This document shows, in pieces, positions 1 through 4,570 of a stretch of DNA of 5,702 nucleotides. A program made the translations under genes and the position numbers. The DNA comes from an uncultured Clostridia bacterium (GTDB taxonomy: Bacteria; Bacillota; Clostridia; Oscillospirales; Ruminococcaceae): contig CAMWRN010000174.1 in NCBI GenBank assembly GCA_947176675.1, positions 1 through 5,702 of the forward strand, in the 5' to 3' direction. Within the stretch, counting starts at the first letter, position 1. The number at the start of each line of letters is the position of its first letter. The notes under the pieces are model-generated. The model made no database searches, had not been told where the DNA came from, and saw only the letters and a program-made list of their open reading frames with translations.

Positions 1-275
1 TATGTAGGGAGCTCCAATCTTTCCGACACCCTAGCCACTGTCAGCAAAGCCTGATCAGTACAAGCTGTTGTCACTATATCAACACTTTCTGATAATGCCA
101 AATTATAAACCGCCTCTTCATCAAGCGTACTTATTTTAAAATGCTTGTCCGCATACTTCTTTGCAGGGAGATCTTCAAAATAATCCGCAAGAACCACATA
201 CATATCTCGTTTTTTTAATTCATTTATCAGCGCAATCTGATCAAAGCCTCCTGCCAGAACCAAAATTTTTTTCAT
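1..275 (-). CDS. ATP-grasp family protein, N-terminal part (truncated by window edge)
   Basis: The gene starts at 275 (ATG) and runs off the left edge, giving 91 residues beginning MKKILVLAGGFDQIALINE. What is visible is a Rossmann-like first strand (ILVLAGG, residues 4-10), a helix, a second strand (MYVVLADYFED) ending in an acidic residue, and a third segment (SVDIVTTACTDQALLTVARVSERLELPT). This is the PreATP-grasp fold that precedes the ATP-grasp domain in carbamoyl-phosphate-synthase-like, PurK-like and related carboxylate-amine/thiol ligases. The catalytic ATP-binding part lies outside the window, so the substrate cannot be told. Proteins of this style are often found in surface-polysaccharide or small-molecule biosynthesis loci (family knowledge, not shown here). 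A Shine-Dalgarno-like GAGGT lies about 7 bases upstream (283-287). The probable promoter is far upstream, at 478-506. Family call fairly sure, specific function unknown. Confidence 0.82.
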   Translation of the reverse strand, partial: MKKILVLAGGFDQIALINELKKRDMYVVLADYFEDLPAKKYADKHFKISTLDEEAVYNLALSESVDIVTTACTDQALLTVARVSERLELPT

Positions 276-336
276 ATATTTAACCTCATTATTTATTGAT
301 TTTAAAAATATTTTTCAATAATTCCAAAAAATCCCA

Positions 337-385
337 CCAATTTTTAATGCGAAATAATTTTGACGATCAGTGTGACAAAAATTGG
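337..385 (-). repeat. 9-bp inverted repeat in the leader of the ATP-grasp gene
   Basis: In transcript sense, CCAATTTTT (385-377) is exactly complementary to AAAAATTGG (345-337), with a 31-base loop. The distal arm is followed by TGGGATTTTTT, a short U run. The proximal arm can instead pair with the nearer CAAAATT inside the loop, so two mutually exclusive hairpins can be drawn. The region is AT-rich and such pairing may be chance. Confidence 0.35.
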
Positions 386-477
386 ACAAATTTAAAAAGG
401 CGATGTAATACCTGCTTACTTCTATAAATTCAGCCACTCCAAGTAATGAATGAATATCTTCATCATAGTTACATATA

Positions 478-506
478 AGTATATCACAAAACGTATTTAT
501 TGGCAA
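478..506 (-). promoter_or_regulatory. Probable sigma-A promoter for the ATP-grasp gene
   Basis: On the minus strand, TTGCCA (501-506) is followed after exactly 17 bases by TATACT (478-483). A TGA just before the -10 box gives an extended -10 (TGn). Five of six bases match consensus in each box. Transcription would begin near 471, leaving a leader of about 195 bases before the ATG at 275. No other transcript start as good lies nearer the gene. The match is seen in sequence; its use is inferred. Confidence 0.6.
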
Positions 507-567
507 GTAGCATTAAGTTAGCTATATGTAGCTTCATAGTTTTTTAACACAAAATTTACAATCTAAC

Positions 568-801
568 TCAACCGCAAACCTTTCCATACAAAATTATATA
601 CACAAATAAACCGTCATCAATAACAATATTCCGATACTTGTACTTGAAACTTTTCAAAAGAACCGTTACATCAGCTTTATTCATAAGTTTATTCTGCAAA
701 GAACAAACGTCTTTTTCATTGAAATAAACAACCATAACATTTATCATCTTACAGTTTGCGTACATTTCAAATGCAGTCTTTACAAATATTACAGTAAACA
801 T
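568..801 (-). CDS. Doubtful 77-residue hypothetical ORF
   Basis: An ORF from ATG at 801 to TGA at 568 encodes a Lys/Tyr/Val/Ile-rich peptide. Its C-terminal half (for example NKADVTVLLKSFKYKYRN) has a protein-like alternation of hydrophobic and charged residues. I recognise no family. There is no Shine-Dalgarno at a usable distance from the ATG (a GGGAAG lies about 16 bases upstream, too far) and no clear promoter. A second short ORF in another frame (ATG at 888, ending ...LLYSGKYY) stops at 808, just before it. It may be a decayed remnant of a longer gene or chance coding in AT-rich DNA. Confidence 0.17.
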   Translation of the reverse strand: MFTVIFVKTAFEMYANCKMINVMVVYFNEKDVCSLQNKLMNKADVTVLLKSFKYKYRNIVIDDGLFVYIILYGKVCG

Positions 802-917
802 ATCAAGCTAATAATACTTCCCACTATATAATAACATAGCCAACAGATATGCCGTAGTGCTGTCTGCAAAAACTAAATCAGAACCCATTTATTTTTACAA
901 TAACCAATGTATCCAGT

Positions 918-958
918 AAAAAACAAAACTGACCCCGTTTGAGTTTCGGAATCAGTTT
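918..958 (-). terminator. Intrinsic terminator downstream of glnN
   Basis: Read on the minus strand, AAACTGATTCCG pairs with CGGGGTCAGTTT to form a 12-bp stem (two G-U pairs) closed by a 9-base A-rich loop. It is followed directly by TTTTGTTTTTT. On the plus strand the two G-U pairs become C-A mismatches and there is no matching T run, so the terminator works in the glnN direction. It lies about 140 bases past the glnN stop codon. Confidence 0.85.
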
Positions 959-1097
959 CTTGATTAATTATTTTAACAATAGGGTGTTTTTTGTGCTGTC
1001 CACACAAATTGGATAAGTTCACCTCTCGAATCCGAGTGGTTGCCTATAATGAACAGCCCTTAACGATACGCTTTATATATAGCTGCTTCTGATTAGA

Positions 1098-3206
1098 TTA
1101 AACTCTGAAAAGCAGATCTGCATATGTGGGGAACGGCCATATACTTTCGGGAGCAATGGTTTCCAGTTCGTCAACGACCGCTCTCAGAGACTGCATTGCC
1201 GCAAATACTTCGTCGCGGTAGAATCTGGCGGTAGGCTCGCCTTCGTCGTAATTCTTTACGTCCAAAAGCTTAGCGTCAAGCGCGTCTGTGGCTTCAAGAA
1301 TGCTGTTTGTCAAGCATGAAGCTTTGTCGGCAAGCTGCTTTTCAGCGTCAAAGCTGACTCCCGCCGCTTTCTTGGATACAATGGAATCGGCAAGGAACTT
1401 TGTAAATTCGCAGCCCGCAGGAATTATCTGCTTTCTCGCCATATCCACCATTGTAAGGGCTTCAATATTGATGATCTTGGAATAATTATCCAAAAGAATT
1501 TCTTTTCTGGATTGGATCTCCGTTCTTGTAAGAACCTTGAATTCCTCAAAAATAGCAACATTCTTGTCGTCAGTATAGTGAGGAACAGCGTCAACCGTGG
1601 AAACAAGATTGGGCAGACCGCGTCTTTTAGCCTCTTCGACCCATGACTCATCATAGCCGTTGCCGTTAAAGATGATATTCTTGTTTTCCTTGATTGTATT
1701 GATGAGCAGATTGTTAAGATCCTCGGTAAAGTTCTCGGAACCCTCAAGAGTATCGGCAAATTCTTTAAGAACGTGAGCAACGATAGTGTTAAGGATCATA
1801 TTTGTGCAGGCGATAGAGTCCGCAGAACCCAGCGCTCTGAATTCAAATTTGTTTCCGGTAAATGCGAATGGCGATGTTCTGTTTCGGTCAGTGGTGTCCT
1901 TGGGAAAGTTAGGAAGCGCCTCAACACCGATGACAAATTCCTTGTCCTGATTTGTTTTGATCATCTTGCCTGTTTCGAGAGCGTCAAGGATAGTCTGAAG
2001 CTCATCGCCGAGGAAGATAGAAACGATTGCGGGAGGAGCTTCGTTCGCGCCCAATCTGTGGTCGTTGCCCGCAGACGCTACGGAAAGACGGAGCAGATCA
2101 GAATAGTTGTTTACCGCCTTGATAACAGCCACAAGGAAAGTCAGGAACTGGATATTGTCCTTGGGGTCGTCGCCCGGATCGAGAAGATTCTGACCGTCGT
2201 TTGTAGAGATAGACCAGTTATTGTGCTTTCCGGAACCGTTCACGCCCGCATAAGGCTTTTCGTGAAGCAGACACACAAGACCGTGCTTGATAGCCGTTTT
2301 CTTCATGATCTCCATTGTCAGAGCGTTCTGATCGGCAGCCACGTTGGAAGTGGTGAAAATAGGAGCAAGCTCGTGCTGTGCGGGTGCAACCTCGTTGTGC
2401 TTTGTTTTGGCAAGAATGCCCAACTTCCAGAGTTCCTCATCAAGGTCTTTCATGTAAGCGGAAACTCTGTCCTTGATGTTGCCGAAGTAGTGGTCTTCCA
2501 GCTCCTGACCCTTGGGAGCTTTTGCGCCGAACAGAGTTCTGCCTGTCAGCATAAGGTCTTTACGCATATCGTGGAGAGCTTTGTCCACAAGGAAGTACTC
2601 CTGCTCAGGACCAACAGTGGTGGTAACTCTTGTAGCGGTAGTGTTGCCGAAAAGGCGAAGAACACGGATAGCCTGCTCGGAAATAACGTCCATAGAGCGG
2701 AGCAGCGGAGTCTTTTTATCAAGGATTTCGCCGGTATAGGAGCAGAAAGCAGTAGGTATGTACAAAGAACCGTCTTTGACAAATGCGGGAGAAGTAGGAT
2801 CCCATGCAGTGTAGCCTCTTGCTTCAAAAGTAGCTCTCAGACCGCCCGACGGGAACGAGGACGCGTCAGGCTCGCCCTTGATAAGCTCTTTTCCCGAAAA
2901 TTCCATGATTACCTTGCCGTCCTTGGTGGGCGAGATAAAGGAGTCGTGCTTTTCAGCGGTAATACCTGTCATAGGGTGAAACCAGTGAGTATAGTGAGTT
3001 GCACCCTTTTCCACCGCCCACTCTTTCATTGCGGAGGCGATGACCTCGGCAACGTCCGGATCGAGAGCGATACCCAAGCGCTGAGTCCTGAGCAGACCCT
3101 TGTATACGTTTTTGGGCAGCCTGTTTTTCATGGTCTCCTCGTTAAAAACGTTGCAGGCAAAATAATCCTGAACGCATTTCACGTTCTGATACATAACTTC
3201 TGACAT
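1098..3206 (-). CDS. glnN: Type III glutamine synthetase (GSIII)
   Basis: Makes glutamine from glutamate, ammonia and ATP in the cytoplasm, the main entry of ammonia into metabolism. The 702-residue length is typical of GSIII (about 700-730) and far longer than GSI or GSII (about 350-470). GSIII enzymes form large double-ring dodecamers. Visible motifs: ATHYTHWFHPMTGITAEKHD (69-88, GSIII N-terminal signature); GPEQEYF (199-205) with metal-site glutamates 201 and 203; NEVAPAQHE (271-279) with Glu272 and Glu279; NGSGKHNNWS (323-332), the equivalent of the GSI GxGxH motif, His328; SAGNDHRLGANEAPP (378-392), the GSIII signature region with Arg384 and Glu389; RTSPFAFTGNKFEFR (443-457) with Glu455 and Arg457. 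No key residue looks missing. The start at 3206 is chosen because a strong GGGAGG site sits 8 bases upstream and the protein then begins like other family members. An in-frame TTG at 3269 would put the start inside the leader hairpin. The gene appears monocistronic, with its own promoter and terminator. Confidence 0.96.
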   Translation of the reverse strand: MSEVMYQNVKCVQDYFACNVFNEETMKNRLPKNVYKGLLRTQRLGIALDPDVAEVIASAMKEWAVEKGATHYTHWFHPMTGITAEKHDSFISPTKDGKVIMEFSGKELIKGEPDASSFPSGGLRATFEARGYTAWDPTSPAFVKDGSLYIPTAFCSYTGEILDKKTPLLRSMDVISEQAIRVLRLFGNTTATRVTTTVGPEQEYFLVDKALHDMRKDLMLTGRTLFGAKAPKGQELEDHYFGNIKDRVSAYMKDLDEELWKLGILAKTKHNEVAPAQHELAPIFTTSNVAADQNALTMEIMKKTAIKHGLVCLLHEKPYAGVNGSGKHNNWSISTNDGQNLLDPGDDPKDNIQFLTFLVAVIKAVNNYSDLLRLSVASAGNDHRLGANEAPPAIVSIFLGDELQTILDALETGKMIKTNQDKEFVIGVEALPNFPKDTTDRNRTSPFAFTGNKFEFRALGSADSIACTNMILNTIVAHVLKEFADTLEGSENFTEDLNNLLINTIKENKNIIFNGNGYDESWVEEAKRRGLPNLVSTVDAVPHYTDDKNVAIFEEFKVLTRTEIQSRKEILLDNYSKIINIEALTMVDMARKQIIPAGCEFTKFLADSIVSKKAAGVSFDAEKQLADKASCLTNSILEATDALDAKLLDVKNYDEGEPTARFYRDEVFAAMQSLRAVVDELETIAPESIWPFPTYADLLFRV

Positions 3207-3214
3207 AAAAAATT

Positions 3215-3220
3215 CCTCCC
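3215..3220 (-). promoter_or_regulatory. Strong ribosome binding site of glnN (decides the start)
   Basis: GGGAGG on the minus strand lies 8 bases before the ATG at 3206. It fixes the start at MSEVMYQNVK and excludes the longer in-frame reading from TTG at 3269. It begins 13 bases after the end of the leader hairpin. Confidence 0.88.
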
Positions 3221-3233
3221 TCAAATGAACAAA

Positions 3234-3274
3234 ACGCTTCAGCACACGAACAGTAAGTTCGTATGCCAAAGCGT
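3234..3274 (-). promoter_or_regulatory. 18-bp leader hairpin in the glnN 5' UTR
   Basis: On the minus strand, ACGCTTTGGCATACGAAC is fully paired with GTTCGTGTGCTGAAGCGT (three G-U pairs), closed by the 5-base loop TTACT. It starts about 24 bases after the predicted transcript start. It ends 27 bases before the glnN ATG and is followed by TTTTGTT, a short U-rich run. The arms carry little sequence besides the stem, so this is an RNA-structure element. Possible roles are an attenuator, a protein-binding stem or a 5' stabilising hairpin. I do not recognise it as a named riboswitch. Confidence 0.72.
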
Positions 3275-3304
3275 CATTGCTTTCAACTATTTATCATGTG
3301 TACT

Positions 3305-3333
3305 ATAATACACTATTTATTTTATTTTGTCAA
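3305..3333 (-). promoter_or_regulatory. Consensus promoter of glnN
   Basis: TTGACA (3328-3333), a 17-base spacer and TATTAT (3305-3310) on the minus strand. The predicted transcript start is near 3298, giving a leader of about 92 bases that contains the hairpin at 3234-3274. Confidence 0.87.
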
Positions 3334-3348
3334 TACCCTTTTTAATAT

Positions 3349-3360
3349 TTTGCAAGCAAA
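3349..3360. repeat. Small TTTGC-AA-GCAAA palindrome upstream of the glnN promoter
   Basis: Perfect 5-bp arms with a 2-base centre. It is located about 50-60 bases upstream of the predicted glnN transcript start, the usual range for an activator or upstream repressor site. No regulator can be named from it. Confidence 0.35.
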
Positions 3361-3373
3361 TTTGTATTTTCTT

Positions 3374-3402
3374 GCAATTTTAACTATTATTTTTAAAATT
3401 GC
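3374..3402. repeat. 29-bp inverted repeat between the GNAT gene and glnN
   Basis: Perfect 10-bp arms, GCAATTTTAA (3374-3383) and TTAAAATTGC (3393-3402), with a 9-base spacer. No T run follows it on either strand, so it is a poor terminator for the GNAT transcript. Its position 76-104 bases upstream of the glnN start point suits a protein-binding site. The TTGC/GCAA ends recur in the palindrome at 3349-3360. A weak terminator role for the marR operon remains possible. Confidence 0.45.
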
Positions 3403-3445
3403 GCCATGTCAATTGTGAAATTTTGCATAATTATTTTATATTTAT

Positions 3446-3901
3446 TCATTTGACAATCTTTTCAAGAGCGATATCCCCTCTTGCATAGCCGTAATCTTCA
3501 AGCTTTATTTCATGAAATCCAAATTTTTCATATATATGAAGCGCAGGTTTTAGCTTTGTGCTGGAAAGTATAAACAATCTTTTTGCACCTTTGTCGATCG
3601 CCCATTGAACCGAGGCTCCGAAAACCGCACTTCCGCAGCCTTTATGGTTAAATTTTGGATTTGATGCAAGCTTGCATATTTCCCAAGTCCCGCTCTCCAT
3701 AGGCGAAACCATACAACAGGCAAGCACATTTTCGCCATCAACGGCAAAGAATATCATTGCCCCGTTTTCAATATCCCGCTCAATATTTTCAAAAGTCTCC
3801 TTGTCATGCTCCTCTACCACTCCGAAAAGCTCAGTTATCCACTTGGTATTAAGGTCAATAAAATCCTGCTTATATTCTGAAGCATACTGAATAATTTTCA
3901 T
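3446..3901 (-). CDS. GNAT-family N-acetyltransferase
   Basis: A 151-residue protein of the usual single-domain GNAT length that would transfer an acetyl group from acetyl-CoA to an amine. The substrate is unknown. Visible parts: N-terminal strand and helix (KIIQYASEYKQDFIDLN, 2-18); central strands (AMIFFAVDGENVLACCMV, 48-65); acetyl-CoA-binding motif A (WEICKLASNPKFNHKGCGSA, 73-92); strand plus motif B (RLFILSSTKL, then YEKFGF at 124-129). In motif A the usual Q/R-x-x-G-x-G/A reads N-H-K-G-C-G, so the first position is Asn85, a small departure. It resembles the C-terminal half of known MarR-GNAT fusion proteins. It is the second gene of an operon: its ATG follows the marR stop after one base (TAA-T-ATG), and its ribosome binding site AAAGGA (3910-3915, 8 bases away) lies inside the marR coding end. 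Translational coupling is therefore likely. No cofactor-site loss is seen. Confidence 0.9.
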   Translation of the reverse strand: MKIIQYASEYKQDFIDLNTKWITELFGVVEEHDKETFENIERDIENGAMIFFAVDGENVLACCMVSPMESGTWEICKLASNPKFNHKGCGSAVFGASVQWAIDKGAKRLFILSSTKLKPALHIYEKFGFHEIKLEDYGYARGDIALEKIVK

Positions 3902-3902
3902 A

Positions 3903-4343
3903 TTACCAATCCTTTCCTTTTGAAATAAGCTTTGTTATCGTGTCTATAGCAGCTTCAATTTTTCCGCACTCTTCGTCGGTAAGATTTTCCAAAAGCAGAA
4001 ATATTTCGGAATTGGCACGTTCTACAAGTTCTTTAAAGCAAATTTCTCCCTTTTCGGTCATCGAAATTTCCATGGACCTTGTATCCCCCTCAGAAACTTT
4101 TTTGGCAAGGATACCGTCCATTTCAAACTTTTTCAGTATTCGGCTCAGATAACTTTTGTCAATGTGCAGCTTTCCTACGATAAAATTTGCAGTGCAGTTT
4201 TTATTGCCGTATATCTCATAGAGAATACGTACCTCCGTAACTGAGTATTCCGAATCAAGATAGCAGGAATCCAGCATATCCATCACAGGCATATAAAATC
4301 TGTTGAACTCCCGTATCTTTTCAATTGTATGTGATCTTTCCGT
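3903..4343 (-). CDS. MarR-family transcriptional regulator, probable ACG start
   Basis: A winged helix-turn-helix repressor, expected to bind DNA as a dimer and respond to a small ligand. Numbered from the ACG at 4343 it has 146 residues, the normal MarR length. Order: N-terminal dimerisation helix (TIEKIREFNRFYMPVMDMLD, 6-25); helix before the HTH (SVTEVRILYEI, 34-44); HTH with recognition helix (TANFIVGKLHIDKSYLSRIL, 51-70); wing with the family DxR motif (SEGDTRSMEISMTEKG, 84-99, Asp87/Arg89); C-terminal dimer helices. The first in-frame ATG is at 4292 and would remove the N-terminal helix and give 129 residues; it has no ribosome binding site at a normal distance. Between the upstream in-frame TAG and that ATG there is no ATG, GTG or TTG. 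ACG at 4343-4341 sits 7 bases from a perfect GGAGG. Co-transcribed with the GNAT gene and probably self-repressed through the two operators in its promoter. Confidence 0.9.
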   Translation of the reverse strand, partial: TERSHTIEKIREFNRFYMPVMDMLDSCYLDSEYSVTEVRILYEIYGNKNCTANFIVGKLHIDKSYLSRILKKFEMDGILAKKVSEGDTRSMEISMTEKGEICFKELVERANSEIFLLLENLTDEECGKIEAAIDTITKLISKGKDW

Positions 4344-4350
4344 ATTACCG

Positions 4351-4355
4351 CCTCC
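4351..4355 (-). promoter_or_regulatory. Ribosome binding site of marR (points to an ACG start)
   Basis: GGAGG on the minus strand, 7 bases before ACG at 4343. The next in-frame ATG (4292) is 58 bases away. This site therefore supports the 146-residue reading over the 129-residue one. Confidence 0.75.
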
Positions 4356-4356
4356 A

Positions 4357-4377
4357 ATAGTTGACTTTGTCCACTAT
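4357..4377. promoter_or_regulatory. Operator O2, over the marR transcript start
   Basis: On the plus strand, ATAGTTGAC-TTT-GTCCACTAT is a palindrome with 8 of 9 arm pairs matched. It covers the predicted transcript start (near 4372) and ends two bases from the GGAGG of marR. It shares its half-site with the operator at 4393-4409. Binding by the MarR protein itself is inferred from position and from the autoregulation usual in this family. Confidence 0.72.
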
Positions 4378-4378
4378 C

Positions 4379-4407
4379 ATTATAGCATATTAAGTTGACT
4401 GTGTCAA
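4379..4407 (-). promoter_or_regulatory. Perfect consensus promoter of the marR-GNAT operon
   Basis: TTGACA (4402-4407), a 17-base spacer and TATAAT (4379-4384) on the minus strand, with TGC directly before the -10 box (extended -10). All 12 hexamer bases match. The transcript start is near 4372, with a leader of about 29 bases. Such a strong promoter fits a gene that is held down by a repressor. Confidence 0.93.
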
Positions 4408-4409
4408 CT
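4393..4409. promoter_or_regulatory. Operator O1, overlapping the marR -35 box
   Basis: On the plus strand, AGTTGAC-TGT-GTCAACT is a perfect palindrome with 7-bp arms and a 3-base centre. The -35 hexamer lies inside it, so a bound repressor would block RNA polymerase. Its centre is 34 bp from the centre of O2, a little over three helical turns. Confidence 0.8.
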
Positions 4410-4490
4410 ATATTTTTAAAATTCGGTGGGATTTCTCCTTTGAGCATAATAATACTCCCAATTTGTTCGGAATCAATAGCTTTGTTTTCC

Positions 4491-4519
4491 TTGACAAATT
4501 CAAATCTTTAAAGTATAAT
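4491..4519 (+). promoter_or_regulatory. Perfect consensus promoter of the ABC-F gene
   Basis: TTGACA (4491-4496), a 17-base spacer and TATAAT (4514-4519). The transcript start is near 4526, with a leader of about 45 bases. It is divergent from the marR promoter and lies outside both MarR operators, so the ABC-F gene is probably not controlled by them. Confidence 0.92.
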
Positions 4520-4570
4520 TATAATGGATTTTTATATGCATAACCAGCATAAGAAAAGGAATGTCATAAA

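Larger units (their letters stand above)
276..1097. other. Long AT-rich intergenic region between the ATP-grasp gene and glnN
   Basis: No convincing gene was found in these roughly 820 bases on either strand. Near the left end are the leader and promoter of the ATP-grasp gene (276-506). The middle (about 507-917) is AT-rich and holds only short ORFs without ribosome binding sites, including the doubtful one at 568-801. The right part holds the glnN terminator (918-958). It also holds a stretch at about 958-1045 that looks like a decayed insertion-sequence end, and a small imperfect hairpin at 1022-1039 (7-bp arms with one mismatch) in the 3' untranslated region of glnN. The size and lack of coding are compatible with a decayed gene or element. 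Confidence 0.6.

Noticed and set aside
315..506. A 63-codon minus-strand ORF between the ATP-grasp gene and the doubtful ORF
   Set aside because: Its start is a TTG that is itself part of the -35 box (TTGCCA, 501-506) of a good promoter. It has no ribosome binding site, and no family is recognised.
1773..3203. A 476-codon ORF on the plus strand, fully antisense to glnN
   Set aside because: It lies inside a clearly real gene with all family motifs. Its openness follows from glnN avoiding TTA, CTA and TCA codons. Its product (Arg/Val/Ser-rich) shows no recognisable fold, and no ribosome binding site was noted at its start.
3234..3298. ANTAR-type tandem hexaloop antiterminator in the glnN leader
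   Set aside because: There is a single hairpin with a 5-base loop, and only about 24 bases lie between the transcript start and the stem, leaving little room for the second hairpin that ANTAR targets require.
329..4434. A 19-base motif shared (17 of 19) between 329-347 (minus) and 4416-4434 (plus), both upstream of genes
   Set aside because: A rough estimate shows that a match of this quality is expected by chance about once in every few windows of this size, more often in AT-rich DNA. Not enough to call a dispersed repeat.
4357..4519. Control of the ABC-F gene by the neighbouring MarR regulator
   Set aside because: Both operators sit on the marR promoter, about 80 bases or more from the ABC-F -35 box. 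No copy of the half-site pair occurs at the ABC-F promoter.
4561..4569. A two-codon ORF (ATG TCA TAA) just before the ABC-F start, possibly a regulatory upstream ORF
   Set aside because: Its ATG is directly next to the AAGGA site, too close to start translation. It is too short to separate from chance, and no attenuator hairpins were seen in the 45-base leader.
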